From: Pseudomonadota bacterium
GTDB lineage: Bacteria > Desulfobacterota > Binatia > Binatales > Binataceae
DNA length: 62,441 nucleotides
Assembly (NCBI GenBank): GCA_021324455.1
Contig: JAJPJA010000078.1
Coordinates: forward strand, 1 to 62,441
Direction of reading: 5' to 3'
Part shown: one piece after another, positions 58,803 to 62,441 of the stretch
Layout: each line of letters starts with the position of its first letter
Position numbering within the stretch: position 1 is the stretch's first letter
Position numbers and translations under genes: made by a program
The notes under the pieces: model-generated
Databases searched by the model: none
What the model was told of the DNA's origin: nothing
The model's input: only the letters and a program-made list of their open reading frames with translations

Positions 58803-60188
58803 TCATTGCGCTCCCAACGCGGTCAGCATCGGCGTCAGCTTGATGCAGGATTCGGCGTATTCGCGCTCGGGGTCGGAGTCGGCAACGATACCGCATCCTG
58901 CGAACAGGGTGGCCTGCGCCCCATGCAGCAGGGCGGCGCGAATCGCCACCGCGAACTCGCCCTCGCCGCGATAGTCGAGCCATCCCACCGGCCCGGTGTA
59001 CCATCCGCGATCCAGCCTCTCTCTGGCGCGGATAAACCTGAGCGCGGCTTCGCGCGGCTGTCCGCCGACCGACGGCGTGGGATGGATCTGCTCGATAATC
59101 TGCAGCGCGCTGCGGCCCGGGGCGAGGCGGCCGGAAATCGGCGTGCACAGATGCTGTACGTTGGGCAACTTCAATACAGAAGGCTGGGCAGGCAAATCCA
59201 GGCTGATGCATGACGCGGAGAGCTTCTCGGTCAAATCCTCCAGCACCAGCGCATGCTCGCGGCGCTCCTTGGGGTCGGCCATCAGCGCGTGCGCCAGTTC
59301 GCGGTCGGCGTGATCGCTGCCGCCGCGCGCATAGGAACCGGCCAGGCAGGTGGTGCTGACTTGGCCGCCGCGCACTTTGAGCAGGCGTTCGGGGGTGGCG
59401 CCGAGGAAGCATCGATCACCGTGCGCAATCGCGAACACGTCGCAGGTGGGATAGCCGGCGGACAGCCGGCGCAGGGCGAGGGTGGGATCGAAATTGTGCC
59501 TCGACTGCAATCTGACCGCGCGGGCCAGAACCACTTTGCCCAAATCGCCGCGGCGCACCGCCTGCGCCGCCGCAGCGACTTCGCTGCGCCATTGGGTTGA
59601 GGGACGGAGTTCGGATAGCCGCGGTTTGGCGGGCGAAGCGTGGCCGTTGGAGGGGTGATGCGCCGCCGCAATGCCGCGCAGGCCGCACAATTCGGCCAGC
59701 GGCGGCGGCGTATCCGGGCAAATTACCGCGTTGACCGTGAGCCAGCAGCGTCCGCGGTCGCCGATCAGGCACAGGCGCGGCAGCACCATGCGGCCCTCCG
59801 GATAGCCGCTCCACTGCGGACCCACGATATCGAAGGCAAATCCGCCCAGCAGGGTCGGTCCGCAGGGGGCGTCGCCCTGCTCAATCAATGCGCCCGAACA
59901 CAGCTCATTCCAAATCTCGGCGGTAGCGGAGAAACGGTGCTCGCCCGCGGTTTCGATCACCCGGGCGGCACCGATCCCGGTCAAAGAAAAGCCGGCGTCG
60001 GGCTGCGACCACAGCATCCGGTCGGTACCGGCGGCGGCGCCGAAAACGTCAATCGGTTCGATTGATTGGACGCGTTGGGTAAGGCTGACCAGGATCGGGC
60101 GGCGTTGACGTCGGGATTGGTCGTAAGCCGCCTCAATAAGACCGGCGAGTTTGCTATCGAGGGCGGGTCCGGAAAGGTCGGTCTCCAT
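58803..60188 (-). CDS. menF: Isochorismate synthase MenF
   Basis: This is a 461-residue chorismate-utilising enzyme. Conserved blocks are LGKVVLARAVRL, FLGATPERLL, TTCLAGSYARG, EHALVLEDLTEKLS, NVQHLCTPISGRL, HPTPSVGGQPREAALRFI and AGCGIVADSDPEREYAES. The family Lys and Glu residues for water activation and Mg binding are in these blocks. The start at 60188 is chosen; the frame is open to a TTG at 60239 with no ribosome site. First gene of the men cluster; its promoter should lie in 60189-60396. Confidence 0.92.
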   Translation of the reverse strand: METDLSGPALDSKLAGLIEAAYDQSRRQRRPILVSLTQRVQSIEPIDVFGAAAGTDRMLWSQPDAGFSLTGIGAARVIETAGEHRFSATAEIWNELCSGALIEQGDAPCGPTLLGGFAFDIVGPQWSGYPEGRMVLPRLCLIGDRGRCWLTVNAVICPDTPPPLAELCGLRGIAAAHHPSNGHASPAKPRLSELRPSTQWRSEVAAAAQAVRRGDLGKVVLARAVRLQSRHNFDPTLALRRLSAGYPTCDVFAIAHGDRCFLGATPERLLKVRGGQVSTTCLAGSYARGGSDHADRELAHALMADPKERREHALVLEDLTEKLSASCISLDLPAQPSVLKLPNVQHLCTPISGRLAPGRSALQIIEQIHPTPSVGGQPREAALRFIRARERLDRGWYTGPVGWLDYRGEGEFAVAIRAALLHGAQATLFAGCGIVADSDPEREYAESCIKLTPMLTALGAQ

Positions 60189-60396
60189 GCGGTTGGAATC
60201 CAAGCGGTTGCAGCAGTGTTTTGCGAGGTTGTGCTCCAAAGCTAGAGTCTGCGGACAAGTGGATCAAGCAGATAGCGGTTGGAACGGGTGTAACGCGGTT
60301 TTAAACCTCAACCCCAAGTCTCGGAACCTCTGGCACAGCGGTTGCTGCTGTATCGGGAGTGGTTAGCTTTAGATCAGGCAAAGGAGCCGTCCCGTC

Positions 60397-60570
60397 ATGT
60401 TTAGCGCCGTCGAAATGCTGAGAATCCAATTCTCCAGAGCCATCGATCAGACTTTCGAGCATTTTCTGGACGCGTGGAGCCCGCCCGCGAACCGCGAAGA
60501 TCTCCTGCTCCAGGGTTATTCCGAAAATCAGGAGAATTCCACCGAAATTCCCGTGATCTCATCCATGTAA
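60397..60570 (+). CDS. 57-residue hypothetical protein
   Basis: A short frame starts at an ATG with AAGGAG ten bases upstream and stops at 60568-60570. It encodes MFSAVEMLRIQFSRAIDQTF, a helical amphipathic start, and a polar tail (ENQENSTEIPVISSM). The codon usage looks ordinary. It lies between the divergent menF gene and the aldo/keto reductase, and has no recognised family. The ribosome site supports translation. Confidence 0.45.
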   Translation: MFSAVEMLRIQFSRAIDQTFEHFLDAWSPPANREDLLLQGYSENQENSTEIPVISSM

Positions 60571-60852
60571 CGCTGACTTTCGGCCAAGTGTGCCATGATC
60601 GTCGTACAGGTCAGGGCTTTGTCTGGTAAACAATTCAAAACCAGCCGCCAGGGCTGGCCGATGAAACGCGCGCGGGCGCATTGCCCCGGGATCATCCCCG
60701 CGATGCGCAGTCGGTCCTGGCGTTAATACCGCGTTTGTCAGCCCTCTCTTTTTCGCCTGCTTCTTCCCATCGTAGCTCGTTGATGTAGTTCTCAGATAGC
60801 GTAAGGTGTATCAATTCGCCGAAGGCGTCCCACGCCTTCATCGAGGTGAACG
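60571..60852. other. Region upstream of the aldo/keto reductase
   Basis: About 282 bases with no open frame of note. The plus-strand reductase should be expressed from here. The stretch 60745-60770 is pyrimidine-rich. The only structure worth listing is the hairpin at 60821-60839. Confidence 0.4.
60821..60839 (+). promoter_or_regulatory. Hairpin just upstream of a ribosome site
   Basis: GAAGGCGT (60821-60828) and ACGCCTTC (60832-60839) pair perfectly around a CCC loop. The aldo/keto reductase ribosome site GAGGTGA starts about three bases later and its ATG is at 60853. It could affect ribosome access or mRNA stability. Confidence 0.35.
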
Positions 60853-61731
60853 ATGATACCCCTCGCTCCGTTCGGCAAAACCGGCCATAACAGCAGCCGG
60901 GTTATCTTTGGCGCCGCCGCGCTCGGCTCCATGAAACAGGACAACGCCGACCGCGTGCTCGACCTGCTGCTGGAGTTCGGCGTCAACCATATTGATACCG
61001 CCGCGGCCTACGGCGATTCCGAATTGCGCATCGGGCCGTGGATGCGCGAGCATCGCCAACATTTCTTTGTCGCCACGAAAACTGGCGACCGTACCATGGC
61101 GGCCGCGCGCGACAGCATTCATAGGTCGCTTGATCGGCTGCGCACCGACCGGCTCGACCTGATCCAGCTCCACAATCTGGCCGAAGAGGAAGATTGGCAG
61201 CGTGCAATGGGTCCGGGCGGCGCGTTGGAGGCGCTGGTCGAGGCGCGCGATCAGGGGCTGGTGCGGTTTATCGGCGTGACCGGTCACGGCAGCCGCATCG
61301 CCGCGACGCATCGGCGCAGCCTGGAGCGTTTTGCCTTCGACGCGGTGCTGTTCCCCTACAATTTCACCATGATGAGCATCGCGCAGTACGCGGCCGACGC
61401 GGAGTCGCTGATCGCGATCTGTAATGAACGCGCAGTGGCGATGCAGACCATCAAGTCGGCGGCGCGCCGGCGCTGGCAGAACGGGGCGTCGCGCAAGCTG
61501 AGCTGGTACGAGCCGCTGCGCGAGCGCGAGCCGCTGCGCCGCGCCGTCCATTTCACGCTCAGCCGTCCCGGCCTGTTCCTGAATTCCTCCAGTGACGCGA
61601 CGCTGCTGCGCGACATCCTGGAAGCCGCCAGCCAACCTCTGGTACAACCATCCCGCGCCGCGCTGGAATCCGACGTCGTGGATTACGCGATGGAACCGCT
61701 GTTCATCCCCGGCGTGCGCGATCGAATCTGA
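60853..61731 (+). CDS. Aldo/keto reductase (second copy)
   Basis: The 292-residue TIM-barrel oxidoreductase has the full catalytic tetrad: Asp48 and Tyr53 (NHIDTAAAYGDSE), Lys76 (VATKTG) and His107 (LIQLHNL). Later, FIGVTGHG and a FPYNFTMM segment follow; the C-terminal cofactor region is shorter than in the copy at 46974. GAGGTGA lies five bases before the ATG. A deacetylase gene follows after 35 bases on the same strand, so they may be one operon. The substrate is unknown. Confidence 0.87.
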   Translation: MIPLAPFGKTGHNSSRVIFGAAALGSMKQDNADRVLDLLLEFGVNHIDTAAAYGDSELRIGPWMREHRQHFFVATKTGDRTMAAARDSIHRSLDRLRTDRLDLIQLHNLAEEEDWQRAMGPGGALEALVEARDQGLVRFIGVTGHGSRIAATHRRSLERFAFDAVLFPYNFTMMSIAQYAADAESLIAICNERAVAMQTIKSAARRRWQNGASRKLSWYEPLREREPLRRAVHFTLSRPGLFLNSSSDATLLRDILEAASQPLVQPSRAALESDVVDYAMEPLFIPGVRDRI

Positions 61732-61766
61732 ACGCGGATGATTTACAAGAAGAGGTGGGTGGCACG

Positions 61767-62441
61767 GTGATCAGAATCGTATCGCATAACCGTTACCGTT
61801 ATTCGCCGCTCGGCGGGCGGCCGGTCTATGAATGGCCCGGCGGTAAGCGGCTTGCCTTTTATGTGGGGCTCAATTTGGAGCATTTCAGTTTCGGTAACGG
61901 GCTGGGCGCTGAGCTGGCGCCCGGCGGTCCGCCGCCCGACGTGCTGAACTACGCGTGGCGCGACTGGGGTAATCGAGTGGGCGCGTGGCGGATGCTGGAT
62001 ATGTTCCGCGAACTGGCTGTCCCGGTTTCCCTGCTGGTGAACAGTTCGCTGTACGAATACTGCCCCGAATTGATCGCGGCCTTCCGCGATGACGGCGCGG
62101 AGATCGTGGCGCATGGCCGCACCAACGCCGAGCGCCAGGGGGAACTGGCCGAACTGGAGGAGGCGGCGCTGATCGCCGAGTGTACGGCGACGATTGCGCG
62201 GCACGAACGGCGCGCGCCCGAGGGCTGGCTGGGTCCATGGATTTCGCAGAGTGCCGCGACCCCGGATCTGCTCAAGGAGGCGGGCTATAAATACCTGCTG
62301 GACTGGTGCCACGACGATCAACCGGTATGGTTTGCCACCCGCGCGGGACCGATTCTGTCGATTCCCTATCCACAGGAGATCAACGATTTGCCCGCGATTG
62401 TGGTGCGGCGGGCCTCGGCGCGGGAATTCTCGGATATGATC
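61767..62441 (+). CDS. Polysaccharide deacetylase family protein (3' end outside window)
   Basis: 225 codons run to the window edge. The segment resembles the NodB-homology/PuuE-like group: KRLAFYVGLNLEHFSF at the first strand, YAWRDWGNRVGAWRMLDMF, VPVSLLVNSSLYEYCPELI, and EIVAHGRTNAE with the conserved metal His. WLGPWISQSAATPDLLKEAG then precedes the second half. The start is GTG with AGAGGTGG just upstream. It may deacetylate a sugar or act as an allantoinase-type amidohydrolase. The catalytic C-terminal half is not visible. Confidence 0.8.
   Translation, partial: MIRIVSHNRYRYSPLGGRPVYEWPGGKRLAFYVGLNLEHFSFGNGLGAELAPGGPPPDVLNYAWRDWGNRVGAWRMLDMFRELAVPVSLLVNSSLYEYCPELIAAFRDDGAEIVAHGRTNAERQGELAELEEAALIAECTATIARHERRAPEGWLGPWISQSAATPDLLKEAGYKYLLDWCHDDQPVWFATRAGPILSIPYPQEINDLPAIVVRRASAREFSDMI

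Overview
The window is GC-rich, gene-dense chromosomal DNA from an uncultured-looking soil or water bacterium. Class I methyltransferases, SDRs, flavin-dependent LLM oxidoreductases, amidohydrolase-2 enzymes, MaoC hydratases, an ETF with a CCG-domain membrane oxidoreductase, a complete-looking menaquinone locus and the TreY/TreZ trehalose route together suggest a menaquinone-using, fatty-acid-oxidising lineage near the former Deltaproteobacteria (for example Candidatus Binatota). That placement is inference from gene content only. No rRNA, tRNA, CRISPR array, prophage or transposase was seen.

Layout. 1-4.8 kb: methyltransferase, SDR, LLM oxidoreductase, and an ABC ATPase whose partner permease gene has been eroded by internal deletions. 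4.8-12.9 kb: two translationally coupled hybrid histidine kinases, one of them a 2008-residue soluble protein with an array of 11 near-identical HAMP-type units (92 aa each) plus divergent leading units. 13.3-20.2 kb: YjbQ-like protein, MreB, a PaaC-like ferritin-fold protein with a split MaoC pair, a deoxynucleoside kinase, a TPR lipoprotein and an MscS-type channel. 20.5-24.7 kb: a 1383-residue secreted protein that looks like a bacterial relative of the animal CEMIP/TMEM2/fibrocystin-L family (G8-like region plus beta-helix). 24.8-29.7 kb: gamma-glutamyltranspeptidase family protein, zinc alcohol dehydrogenase, a CoA-transferase remnant and an amidohydrolase. 29.9-40.1 kb: treZ-treY, divergent glgX, a second amidohydrolase and a second glgX. 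40.3-46.4 kb: a 26-residue membrane peptide, an SH3-type exported protein, and an IclR-etfB-etfA-EMO-like electron-transfer group. 46.5-51.5 kb: VOC protein, aldo/keto reductase, acyl-CoA dehydrogenase, cytochrome c, LLM oxidoreductase and a severely deleted molybdopterin hydroxylase remnant. 51.7-60.2 kb: the minus-strand cluster menF-menD-menH-menB-menA-menC-menG(ubiE), ending in a secreted single-heme protein; menE is not in it. 60.4-62.4 kb: a 57-residue small protein, an aldo/keto reductase and the start of a polysaccharide deacetylase.

How it fits together: acyl-CoA dehydrogenase, MaoC hydratases, SDRs and CoA-transferase debris indicate beta-oxidation-type catabolism. ETF passes those electrons to the membrane CCG-domain oxidoreductase and on to menaquinone, whose synthesis is encoded 8 kb away. 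TreY/TreZ and GlgX turn alpha-glucans into trehalose. Three genes (permease, CoA-transferase, molybdopterin hydroxylase) survive only as deleted remnants. This points to gene erosion by deletion or, less likely, to assembly errors. Many start codons were reset from the longest open frame using Shine-Dalgarno sites and 1-4 nt stop/start overlaps.
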